Assembly (NCBI GenBank): GCA_017998735.1
Contig: JAGOCN010000118.1
Coordinates: 1 to 6,128, forward strand
DNA from: Giesbergeria sp.
Lineage (GTDB): Bacteria > Pseudomonadota > Gammaproteobacteria > Burkholderiales > Burkholderiaceae_C
DNA length: 6,128 nucleotides
Reading direction: 5' to 3'
Shown: positions 1 through 5,672 of the stretch, piece by piece
Numbering within the stretch: position 1 is the stretch's first letter
Layout of the letters: the number at the start of each line of letters is the position of its first letter
Translations under genes and position numbers: made by a program
The notes under the pieces: generated by a model
What the model was told of the DNA's origin: nothing
Seen by the model: only the letters and a program-made list of their open reading frames with translations
Databases searched by the model: none

Positions 1-1
1 G

Positions 2-529
2 GCCAGCACATCGCTCTCAGGCTTGTTCAACAGCGGCTCCTGGGGTTTCACGCTGGCGCCGCAGGCACTGCTGCCGATTTTTGATGCCGGGCGCAACCAG
101 GCCGGGCTGGAGTCGGCGCAGGTGGGCCGCGCAGTGGCCGTGGCGCAGTACGAAAAAGCCATCCAGGTGGCGTTCCGCGAAGTGGCCGACGCGCTGGCCG
201 GCCGTGCCACGCTGGACGACGAGGTGCGCGCCCAGCAGGACCAGGCCAACGCCGAAGCCGACCGCTTTCGCCTGGCCGATCTGCGCTACCGCAACGGCGT
301 GTCCAGCTTTCTGGACGTGCTCGATGCCCAGCGCCAGCTGTTTGCCACGCAGCAGGCGCTGGCCCGCACGCAGCTGGCGCAGCGGCAAAACCAGGTGGCG
401 CTGTACAAAGCGCTGGGCGGTGGCTGGAGGCCGGCAGAACCACAGGGCCCCTTGCTGGTGCTGGACGGGCGCACCGCTGTGGACGCAGCGCCACGCCCGC
501 TGCGCAGCGCCCCCGCGCCGGTGCTGTGA
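2..529 (+). CDS. RND efflux outer-membrane channel, OprM/NodT family (C-terminal part; 5' end outside window)
   Basis: This is the C-terminal 175 residues of a TolC-like outer-membrane factor. In such pumps the channel joins an inner-membrane RND transporter and a periplasmic adaptor to expel drugs, solvents or other toxic compounds across both membranes. The frame is open from base 2 to the TGA at 527-529, so the start lies upstream of the window. The visible part carries family hallmarks: a segment like FTLAPQALLPIFDAGRNQ, which leads into the second coiled-coil repeat; a long Gln/Ala/Arg-rich alpha-helical stretch (QYEKAIQVAFREVADALAG); and the conserved block LRYRNGVSSFLDVLDAQRQL, followed by helix and the near-invariant YKALGGGW. 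After GGGW comes a roughly 30-residue Ala/Pro-rich tail, which is usual in this family. The lipoprotein signal expected at the N terminus cannot be checked. Adaptor and RND pump genes probably lie just upstream (inference). The family assignment is firm; the substrate is unknown. Confidence 0.93.
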   Translation, partial: ASTSLSGLFNSGSWGFTLAPQALLPIFDAGRNQAGLESAQVGRAVAVAQYEKAIQVAFREVADALAGRATLDDEVRAQQDQANAEADRFRLADLRYRNGVSSFLDVLDAQRQLFATQQALARTQLAQRQNQVALYKALGGGWRPAEPQGPLLVLDGRTAVDAAPRPLRSAPAPVL

Positions 530-603
530 GCACGGCTGCAAGGGGCGCCTGAGCGCTGCTGTGGCCGGGCCAAGAGCGCGCCGCCACGCTCCAAATTGCC
601 CTT

Positions 604-696
604 AAAAAAGGAGCGCCTTGCGCTTGCCACACTTGGGTTAGAGACTGTTTTGGGTCTCAAACCCTTGCAGGGCAAGCGCAGGGCGCTCTCTTTTTT
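604..696. terminator. Candidate bidirectional Rho-independent terminator with a two-tier stem
   Basis: An 18-bp outer stem pairs 611-628 with 671-688 and has one imperfect position (a G-T type pair). Inside it, after a 6x6 internal loop, an 11-bp inner stem pairs 635-645 with 654-664 with one A-A mismatch, closing on an 8-base loop. Six A bases (604-609) precede the structure and a T run (691-696) follows it, so it can terminate on either strand. It sits between the efflux gene, which ends at 529 on the plus strand, and the porin gene, which ends at 730 on the minus strand, exactly where a shared terminator of convergent genes is expected. It is longer than a typical intrinsic terminator. Confidence 0.8.
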
Positions 697-729
697 GATA
701 AAGGGCGGCGGCGCTGCGCACGCACCCCG

Positions 730-1782
730 TCAGAAGCGGTGGCGCACGCCGATACCGAAGCTGTTGCCGCTGTCAAAGCTGGTGATGCGGTCGTGCATGA
801 CCATCAGGTAGGCGTCGGTGCGCTTGGACAGGTTGTAGTCGTAGCCCACCGTCAGGGTCTTGCGCGACTGGTTCACCGGCTGCAGCTTGGTCTGCGCGTA
901 CGACGCCAGCACCTTGCCGCCGCCCAGCGGCACCGAGGCGCCGACCTGCGCGGTCTTGGCCTTGGCGTTGGTGCCGTCTTCGTCCGACTGGCCGTAGCTC
1001 AGGAACGCCTTGGCGATGGTGAAGTCGTAGGCGCCGCCCAGCATCCAGTTCTTGCGCGTGTTGGCCAGCACCGTGTTGGGCGCTGACGGGTTGCTGATCT
1101 GGTCGCGCTCATAAAAGCCGGTCAGCGCCAGCGGGCCAGCAAAGTACAGGGCGTTCAGGCCGATGTTCTTTTTGCTGTCGTTGGCGCCGGTCTGCTCGCC
1201 AAACTGGTAGTGCAGGTTGGCCTTGAGGCCGCCCAGGCTGGGCGTGGTGTAGGTGATCTGGTTGGACCAGCCGGTGTCGGACGCCGTGGTGCGGCCCAGC
1301 GCTTTGCCGGCGCTGCTGCCCCAGCCGCTGGCGTTGAACAGCGGCACGTTGGCGTGCAGCACCAGCGGCGCAAACACGAACGAGTCACCCAGCGGGTTCG
1401 ACACAATGGTGGGCAGGAAGTTGGGCGCCTTGCCGCGGCCGAGCGCCACCGTGCCAAAGCTGCCCATCAGCGACACGTTGGCATCGCGCGAGAAGAACGG
1501 GTCGTTGGTGAAACGGCCGGGCGTGCCGGTGTCTGCGCGCATGAACGCGCCCAGGTTGAAGCCGGCCTTCAGGCCACCGCCCAGGTCTTCTGTTCCCTGG
1601 AAACCGATCCACGAGGTGGTCAGGCCACCGCTGTCCACCACGTTGCGCTTGGCTGCGTCGCCGGCAAACTTCAACGAGCCGGCATACAGGTCCACCACAC
1701 CGGTGAGTTGCACCGAGCTTTGGGCGTGGGCTGCGCTGGCGCACAGCAAGGCGGCACTGAGTGCCATGAGGGTCTTGGTCAT
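730..1782 (-). CDS. Gram-negative general porin (Burkholderiales type, trimeric beta-barrel)
   Basis: This encodes a 350-residue outer-membrane porin that would form a trimeric, water-filled 16-strand barrel for passive uptake of small hydrophilic solutes. Residues 1-20 are a signal peptide: MTK start, hydrophobic core, and an AHA-Q cleavage site after residue 20. The mature protein begins QSSVQLTGVVDLYAG, the usual first strand of betaproteobacterial porins. The motif SWIGFQGTEDLGGGLKAGFN and the later FSRDANVSLMGSFGTVALGR are diagnostic of the family, and the protein ends in ...GIGVRHRF, with the C-terminal Phe used as the BAM insertion signal. Length is normal for the family (about 340-390). 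The ATG at 1782 is supported by an AGGAGA Shine-Dalgarno sequence (plus-strand 1787-1792), 4 bases before it. The gene is divergent from the Crp/Fnr regulator at 2037 and converges on the efflux gene through the shared hairpin. Ion or substrate selectivity cannot be read from the sequence. Confidence 0.95.
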   Translation of the reverse strand: MTKTLMALSAALLCASAAHAQSSVQLTGVVDLYAGSLKFAGDAAKRNVVDSGGLTTSWIGFQGTEDLGGGLKAGFNLGAFMRADTGTPGRFTNDPFFSRDANVSLMGSFGTVALGRGKAPNFLPTIVSNPLGDSFVFAPLVLHANVPLFNASGWGSSAGKALGRTTASDTGWSNQITYTTPSLGGLKANLHYQFGEQTGANDSKKNIGLNALYFAGPLALTGFYERDQISNPSAPNTVLANTRKNWMLGGAYDFTIAKAFLSYGQSDEDGTNAKAKTAQVGASVPLGGGKVLASYAQTKLQPVNQSRKTLTVGYDYNLSKRTDAYLMVMHDRITSFDSGNSFGIGVRHRF

Positions 1783-1834
1783 TGAATCTCCTGGGGGTGG
1801 TGTAGAGGGGTGCTGCAGCGGGCCGCTTCCAAAG

Positions 1835-1866
1835 GGGCGGCGGCACCGCCCGGGCCTGTGCGGCCC
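1835..1866 (-). promoter_or_regulatory. Two adjacent GC-rich hairpins in the presumed porin mRNA leader
   Basis: GGGCGG (1835-1840) pairs with CCGCCC (1846-1851) across a 5-base loop. Directly beside it, GGGCC (1852-1856) pairs with GGCCC (1862-1866), again across a 5-base loop. If porin transcription begins in the AT-rich region further out, both hairpins lie in its 5' leader, about 50-85 bases before the start codon. They could affect mRNA stability or act as part of a small-RNA target, but short GC stems are common by chance in DNA of this composition. Confidence 0.3.
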
Positions 1867-1901
1867 GCGTGCGCCGGCCGCTGGTGATGGTACGTAAATT
1901 T

Positions 1902-1929
1902 GCCGCGTTCAGACGCATTGGAACGCGGC
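1902..1929. promoter_or_regulatory. Perfect 9-bp inverted repeat, 10-base spacer (candidate operator)
   Basis: GCCGCGTTC at 1902-1910 is the exact reverse complement of GAACGCGGC at 1921-1929, so the half-site centres are 19 bp apart, near two helical turns. It lies almost midway between the porin start (1782) and the regulator start (2037), a position suited to a dimeric regulator acting on both promoters. The right arm also takes part in a smaller overlapping repeat, TGGAA (1919-1923) with TTCCA (1930-1934). It does not resemble the known Crp or Fnr consensus. No T run follows it, so a terminator is unlikely. Confidence 0.45.
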
Positions 1930-1949
1930 TTCCAGGAAAACTGTATACA
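1918..1949 (+). promoter_or_regulatory. Weak candidate sigma-70 promoter for the Crp/Fnr regulator
   Basis: TTGGAA (1918-1923) resembles a -35 box and TATACA (1944-1949) a -10 box, but the 20-base spacer is longer than the usual 16-18. The -35-like box overlaps the right arm of the 9-10-9 inverted repeat. Transcription from here would give a leader of about 80 bases before the ATG at 2037. This is the best pair I could find, not a confident call. Confidence 0.2.
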
Positions 1950-2036
1950 AAAAAGCCCTGGTGTTGCGCGCCTGCGTCACCCGCTTTTTTGACCTTGCGC
2001 AAAACCCTGCCCTGCAGGTGTGACCATAGTCCAGTC

Positions 2037-2660
2037 ATGTTCCCCACCCTTGCTTTTGATGCGCATGCCCGCCACGAAATGGCGGCGGCCGGCGACGTGG
2101 TGCGCTGGCGCCAGCAGCTGCCCACCTCGGTGCTGCACCTGGACAGCGGGCGCGTGCTGCTGGGCATCCAGGAAAAAGGCCACATGCGCCACCAGCTCGG
2201 CGTGGTCGAAGGGCCGTTCTGGCTGGACGCAGCGTCTGCGCTGCTGGGCCTGCCGTCGGTGGTGGACATGGTGGCCGAGACCCCGGTGCAAATGCGCCGC
2301 CAGCCGCTGGACGACTTTCTGCGCGAGGTCTCAGCGCTGCCCGAAGCCGCGCAGATCCTGCTGCGCGACATGGCGCTGGGCTACCGCCAGCAGACCGAAC
2401 TGGCCGTGAGCCGGCTGGCGCAGGACGCCGAGGCGCGCTGCGCCCAGTGGCTGGTGCACCGCGCCGAGTACGACGAGCAGGGCAGCGCCAGCGTGACGCT
2501 GCACCAGCGCAAGCGCCTGATTGCCGCGCACCTGGGCATCGCACCCGAAACGTTTTCGCGCGTGCTGCGCAGCCTGCGCAACAGCGGGCTGATCAGCGGC
2601 AGTGGCAGCGTCATCCGGCTGCTGCGGCCCGACACCCTGCAACGCGTTGCCGGCATGTAG
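2037..2660 (+). CDS. Crp/Fnr-family transcriptional regulator
   Basis: This encodes a 207-residue DNA-binding protein with an N-terminal cyclic-nucleotide-binding-like fold (about residues 10-110), a long dimer helix (about 105-140) and a C-terminal Crp-type winged helix (about 140-200). The helix-turn-helix is clear: residues 159-178 read KRLIAAHLGIAPETFSRVLR, continuing to SLRNSGLIS, with ETFSR (171-175) on the recognition helix as in the Crp/Fnr family. The sensor half is atypical. The GE...RxS cyclic-nucleotide phosphate-binding cassette is not recognisable (EGPFWLDAA stands near that place), and the N-terminal cysteine cluster of Fnr is absent, so neither cAMP nor an iron-sulfur cluster is supported as ligand. 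The frame stays open back to 1869, but the upstream residues are Cys/Arg-rich and unlike the family, so I chose the ATG at 2037. No strong Shine-Dalgarno precedes it, and TTG starts at 1989 or 1995 remain possible. Its divergent position suggests control of the porin and of itself (inference). Confidence 0.88.
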   Translation: MFPTLAFDAHARHEMAAAGDVVRWRQQLPTSVLHLDSGRVLLGIQEKGHMRHQLGVVEGPFWLDAASALLGLPSVVDMVAETPVQMRRQPLDDFLREVSALPEAAQILLRDMALGYRQQTELAVSRLAQDAEARCAQWLVHRAEYDEQGSASVTLHQRKRLIAAHLGIAPETFSRVLRSLRNSGLISGSGSVIRLLRPDTLQRVAGM

Positions 2661-2662
2661 TT

Positions 2663-2678
2663 CAGGCTGCAAAGCCTG
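2663..2678 (+). terminator. Short hairpin right after the Crp/Fnr regulator stop
   Basis: CAGGCT (2663-2668) pairs perfectly with AGCCTG (2673-2678) around a GCAA loop, a GNRA tetraloop, starting two bases after the TAG stop. The nearest T-rich stretch, CCTTTTAT near 2699-2705, is over 20 bases away, so classical intrinsic termination is doubtful. It may instead protect the 3' end of the mRNA. Confidence 0.35.
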
Positions 2679-2781
2679 TGCCGCGCGGTTGACCCGGACC
2701 TTTTATCAGAGCGGTTTGTGGCTGGCCAAACGGCTGGACACCGGGCCGGTGCCGCCTTTGTCCCGGGTTGGGTATTTTGGT

Positions 2782-2841
2782 AAAAAGTGCCTCCAGCGCA
2801 AATGGAGCCTGCGCCAGCAGCTCCTTTTTCAATAGCAAAAT
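2782..2841 (+). repeat. Dispersed intergenic repeat, copy A (Comamonadaceae-like)
   Basis: The core reads CCTCCAGCGCA (2790-2800), a 9-base variable spacer, then TGCGC, one variable base, AGCAGCT (2816-2822), a T-rich stretch and AATAGCAAAA (2831-2840). Copy B at 5673-5745 has the same blocks in the same order, with the same 9-base spacing between the first two. AGCGCA and TGCGC(T) are inverted, giving a small stem. I recall this element as a high-copy intergenic repeat in Acidovorax, Comamonas and relatives; that is memory, not a search result. Confidence 0.65.
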
Positions 2842-3001
2842 CCACCGTTTTCTTCAGAGGGTCTTCCTGCTGGTCAGGGCAAAAACGCTACAGCGGCTGC
2901 CGGCCAGCAGCAAACCGGCCTGGGCCATGGCGGCCTGGAAGGGCGTCTTGCCTGCGCTGCTGGAAGAAGGCTGAAAAACGGAAAAAGCTGCAAAACGGGA
3001 A

Positions 3002-3021
3002 CAGTGCAGTGCAGTGCAGTG
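3002..3021. repeat. Short tandem repeat, CAGTG x4
   Basis: Four exact head-to-tail copies of CAGTG occupy 3002-3021 in non-coding DNA, about 310 bases before the GGDEF gene. Such a pentanucleotide tract can change copy number by slippage. Here it is outside any frame and well away from the start codon, so an effect on expression is only a possibility. Confidence 0.85.
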
Positions 3022-3033
3022 TCAGCTTCGGCA

Positions 3034-3069
3034 CGTCTCAATGCTTACTTCTGGCAAAGCATTGACACG
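3034..3069. promoter_or_regulatory. Near-perfect 13-bp inverted repeat, 10-base spacer, overlapping a TTGACA box
   Basis: CGTCTCAATGCTT (3034-3046) and AAGCATTGACACG (3057-3069) are reverse complements except for one C-C position; the inner 9 bp (3038-3046 with 3057-3065) are perfect. The right arm contains TTGACA (3062-3067), a consensus -35 hexamer, but no good -10 lies 16-18 bases further on: the nearest AT-rich run, GTTAAT at 3089-3094, is 21 bases away. No T run follows, so a terminator is unlikely. It could be an operator for the downstream GGDEF gene or a hairpin in its transcript. Confidence 0.45.
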
Positions 3070-3172
3070 CGGCAAACATTTTCTCAGGGTTAATTCCTGC
3101 GCCGGGCAAGGGTTCCACCCAAGCCGCGCCATGGATGGGTTGCTTATATTGGTTGCACGCCCCACTCGATAG

Positions 3173-3192
3173 GCAGTCACCCAGGCGACTGC
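3173..3192 (+). other. Small hairpin in the presumed GGDEF leader
   Basis: GCAGTC (3173-3178) pairs exactly with GACTGC (3187-3192) across an 8-base loop. A T run follows at 3207-3212, too far from the stem for a standard intrinsic terminator. I could not match the leader to a c-di-GMP riboswitch. Confidence 0.25.
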
Positions 3193-3330
3193 GCAGATTC
3201 CATGCCTTTTTTCTCCTGCCTGCCTTCTGGCGCTGCACATGACAGCGGTGCGCAAGCTGCTGCTGCCGCCGTCCCGTGCACCTGCATTTGCTTTTTCGTT
3301 TCTGCAGTGCCCGTGCTGCTGCACAGGTAG

Positions 3331-5508
3331 ATGGCCATGACGCTGCGCCTGTTGTCTGCGGCCGACCTGTCTGCACTGCACCGCGCCGGCAGGCCCTGGC
3401 GCGGCGCGCTGGGTTTGCGGCTGGCGCTGGCGGCGGCGCTGCTGGTGGTGCTGTCCGGGGCGCTGGCGGGCTGGTACATGGCACGCGCTGCCAACCACGA
3501 AGCACTGCAGCGCCTGCTGGCGCAGCAGGCCGATGCGGCCGAAATGGTGGCGCGCGTGCTGGCCAGCAAGATCGAGCAAAGCCAGAAGGCGCTGCGCACC
3601 GTGGCTGCCGGCATCACGCCCGACATGCTCGACTCGCCCGCGCAACTGGAGGCGCTGCTGCAGCAAAGCCTGCCGGCCATGCAGCTGTTCGACTTTGTGC
3701 AGGTGGCCGGGCAGGACGGGCGCCTGCGCATGAACCTGCGCTATGGCCATTTTGAAAAGGCAGCCAACCTGGAGCCGGCCGAGCGCGACAGCCTGCGCCG
3801 CACCCTGGTGCAGGGCAAGCCGGTGGTGTCCGAGCTGGTGGCCGGGCGCACCCGCGATGCCCGTGTGATGTTCACCATGCCGCTGCACCGCGCCGATGGC
3901 ACCGTCATGGGCGTGGTGGCCGGCGGTCTGCCGCTGCAGTCGCAGGCCCTTTTGCCGGCCTCGATGGCGCTGCCCGAGCGCGACGGCGCACGCCTGGTGG
4001 TGTTTGCACGCGATGGCACCATCCTGCTCCACTCCGACCCGTCCCGCACCCTGGGCCAGGTGCGCAACGAACCCGGCCTGTCGCAGGTGCACGAGGAATG
4101 GGCGGCCGAGCAGACGCCGGTGCAGGAGCGCGGCCGCACCTGGGTGCGGGCCGAGCATGTGATCAGCGTGGCCGGCATGCCGCTGCCGCAGTGGCAGGTG
4201 GCGCGGGTGAGCGATGCGCAGACGGTGCTGACGCCGCTGCACGGCGCCCAGCGCCGGGCCGCCTGGCAGGTTGCGGCAGGCATGGGCGCGCTGGCCCTGC
4301 TGGCCGCGCTGGGGGCGCTGTGGATGGCGCTGCCCCTGGCCCGCCTGCAGGAACGCACCGACCTGCTGCTGAACCCTGGCGAGGCCGGAGCACTGCCCCC
4401 CTGGCCCCAGGAAAAGGGCGAAGTCGGCGCCCTGGCCCGCGCCTTTCAGGCGGCCGAGGCGCTGCTGCAGGGGCAGGGTGCGCAGCTGCAGGCCGTGCAG
4501 GACCAGTTTGCCGCCGTGCTGGAGCTGGCCGGCATCGGCATCGTGGTCTCGCGCCACGGGCGCCTGGAGGTGGTCGGGCGCCATGCCTGCCAGATGCTTG
4601 GCTACACCGAAACGGAGTTGCGCGGCAGCACGGTGCACCGCCTGTACCGCTCGCACGAGGATTACCTGCAAACGGGCGCCCGCATGCGCGCCAGGTTTGC
4701 CGCGCACGCGGTGCTGGCAGGCGAGGTGCAGCTGCAGCGCAAGGACGGCAGCCCCGTGTGGCTGCGGGTGCAGGGACGCCATGTGGTGGCCGGCGAACGC
4801 GAAAGCGGCACGCTGTGGCTGCTGCAGGACCTGGCCGCCAGCCACGAGGCGCGCCAGCAGCAGGACTGGATTGCCACCCACGACACGCTGACCCAGCTGC
4901 CCAACCGGGCCAGCTGCGAACAGCGGCTTGGTGCGCTGCTGGCCGAGCACCGCGCCCGGACCGCCTGGCAGGCGGAAAATCCCGCTGCTTTGGCGCCGAA
5001 CGCCAGCGATGCCGGCCACGCCAGCCACACCGGTGCCGAGGCGGACGACAAAAGCGTGTTTCTGTACCTGGACCTTGACCATTTTGCGGTCATCAACAAC
5101 ACCGCTGGCCAGGCCGCGGGCGACGACGTGCTGTGCTATGTGGCGCAGCTGCTGCAGGCGCAGGTGGGCCAGAGTGGCTGGGTGGCACGCCTGGGGGGCG
5201 ACAAATACGGCGTGCTGCTGCCCGGCTGCTCGACTGCCCATGCGGCGGCGGTGGCCGAGCAGCTGCGCCTGGCGGTGCAGGCCTGGGAGCCCATCTACCA
5301 GGGCCGCAGCTTTGCGCTGGGGATGAGCATCGGCATGGTGGTGCTGGACGCGCAGGTGCAGGACGCTGCCGCCGTGCTGCATGCGGCCGACATGGCCTGC
5401 TACCACGCCAAGCGAACGGGCCGCAACCGGGTGCAGGTGCATGTGCCCGCAGCCAGCGGCGCGGCGCCGGCGCGCGCTGCCATGGCGCCGCGCATGTCCG
5501 CTCCCTGA
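3331..5508 (+). CDS. Membrane sensor protein with HAMP-like, PAS and degenerate GGDEF (GGDKY) domains
   Basis: This 725-residue protein has diguanylate-cyclase architecture. Residues 27-49 form a first membrane helix. About 50-310 is a periplasmic, probably Cache-type sensor (with VMFTMPLHRADGTVMGVVAGG near the middle), and 313-335 a second helix. A HAMP-like linker (about 332-385), a PAS domain (about 391-500, with MLGYTETELRG) and a GGDEF domain (about 512-705, opening HDTLTQLPNR at 517-526) follow. Active cyclases make c-di-GMP from two GTP. Here the signature is GGDKY (622-626): the normal fourth Glu is Lys and Phe is Tyr. In the GTP-binding stretch DLDHFAVINNTAGQAAGD (581-598) the usual Lys, Asp and His are Ala586, Asn590 and Gln594. 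Asp581, Asn589, Asp598, Lys694 and Arg698 are kept. There is no RxxD inhibitory site and no EAL domain. I infer weak or absent cyclase activity, perhaps a signal-relay or GTP/c-di-GMP-binding role. An in-frame TAG at 3328-3330 limits the start; ATG 3337 (M3) has better spacing from the AGG at 3325. Confidence 0.9.
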   Translation: MAMTLRLLSAADLSALHRAGRPWRGALGLRLALAAALLVVLSGALAGWYMARAANHEALQRLLAQQADAAEMVARVLASKIEQSQKALRTVAAGITPDMLDSPAQLEALLQQSLPAMQLFDFVQVAGQDGRLRMNLRYGHFEKAANLEPAERDSLRRTLVQGKPVVSELVAGRTRDARVMFTMPLHRADGTVMGVVAGGLPLQSQALLPASMALPERDGARLVVFARDGTILLHSDPSRTLGQVRNEPGLSQVHEEWAAEQTPVQERGRTWVRAEHVISVAGMPLPQWQVARVSDAQTVLTPLHGAQRRAAWQVAAGMGALALLAALGALWMALPLARLQERTDLLLNPGEAGALPPWPQEKGEVGALARAFQAAEALLQGQGAQLQAVQDQFAAVLELAGIGIVVSRHGRLEVVGRHACQMLGYTETELRGSTVHRLYRSHEDYLQTGARMRARFAAHAVLAGEVQLQRKDGSPVWLRVQGRHVVAGERESGTLWLLQDLAASHEARQQQDWIATHDTLTQLPNRASCEQRLGALLAEHRARTAWQAENPAALAPNASDAGHASHTGAEADDKSVFLYLDLDHFAVINNTAGQAAGDDVLCYVAQLLQAQVGQSGWVARLGGDKYGVLLPGCSTAHAAAVAEQLRLAVQAWEPIYQGRSFALGMSIGMVVLDAQVQDAAAVLHAADMACYHAKRTGRNRVQVHVPAASGAAPARAAMAPRMSAP

Positions 5509-5605
5509 AAGCACGCAAAGCTGCGCTGCAGATGCAAGCCTGCCGCAGACACCGGGCTCTGCACGGGGCAAGAAAAACGACAGGCCAAGCCAGGGCGGCG
5601 GTAAT

Positions 5606-5629
5606 GGCAGTGGAGTGGGCAGTGGAATG
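5606..5629. repeat. Tandem duplication of a 12-base unit
   Basis: GGCAGTGGAGTG (5606-5617) is followed directly by GGCAGTGGAATG (5618-5629), identical at 11 of 12 positions. It is non-coding and looks like a small slippage duplication in a G-rich tract. Confidence 0.7.
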
Positions 5630-5672
5630 GGCGGCAGGGGCACTGCAGGTCTGGCACACCAGGCGTTCCAAG

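Larger units (their letters stand above)
1783..2036. promoter_or_regulatory. Divergent control region between porin and Crp/Fnr regulator
   Basis: These 254 bases separate two divergent starts and must hold both promoters. Visible elements are the porin Shine-Dalgarno at 1787-1792, GC-rich hairpins at 1835-1866, a perfect 9-10-9 inverted repeat at 1902-1929, the 8-base palindromes TGTATACA (1942-1949) and TTGCGCAA (1995-2002), and a T run at 1985-1990. The part from about 1890 to 2000 is much more AT-rich than the flanks, as expected of promoter DNA. A Crp-like half-site TGTGA lies at 2019-2023, only 13 bases before the regulator ATG, but the matching second half is poor. No consensus sigma-70 pair is clear. 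Confidence 0.7.
2661..3330. other. 670-base gap with repeats and no convincing gene
   Basis: Between the Crp/Fnr regulator and the GGDEF gene I see no reading frame with recognisable protein features. The gap holds a tight hairpin just after the regulator stop, a 13-base palindrome CACCGG-G-CCGGTG (2739-2751), one dispersed repeat (2782-2841), a 4x CAGTG tandem (3002-3021), a near-perfect inverted repeat (3034-3069) and a small hairpin (3173-3192). Base composition is less GC-rich than in the genes. A short open frame at 2768-2974 has no family features or ribosome-binding site and I do not call it. Confidence 0.6.

Noticed and set aside
2019..2034. A Crp box (TGTGA-N6-TCACA) just before the Crp/Fnr regulator
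   Set aside because: Only the left half-site matches; the right half (TCCAG) agrees at two of five positions.
1869..2036. A 56-residue N-terminal extension of the Crp/Fnr regulator
   Set aside because: The frame is open, but the extra residues are Cys/Arg-rich and unlike the family, and they would cover the AT-rich promoter region and its inverted repeat.
2768..2974. A 68-codon plus-strand frame in the gap before the GGDEF gene
   Set aside because: It runs through the dispersed repeat, has no clear ribosome-binding site and shows no recognisable protein features.
3053..3066. A sigma-54 promoter beginning TGGCA within the inverted repeat
   Set aside because: The required GG-N10-GC spacing is not met.
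3145..3172. TATATT (3145-3150) as a -10 box, or CGATA near 3167-3171 as a FliA (sigma-28) -10, for the GGDEF gene
   Set aside because: No acceptable -35 element lies at the right distance for either reading.
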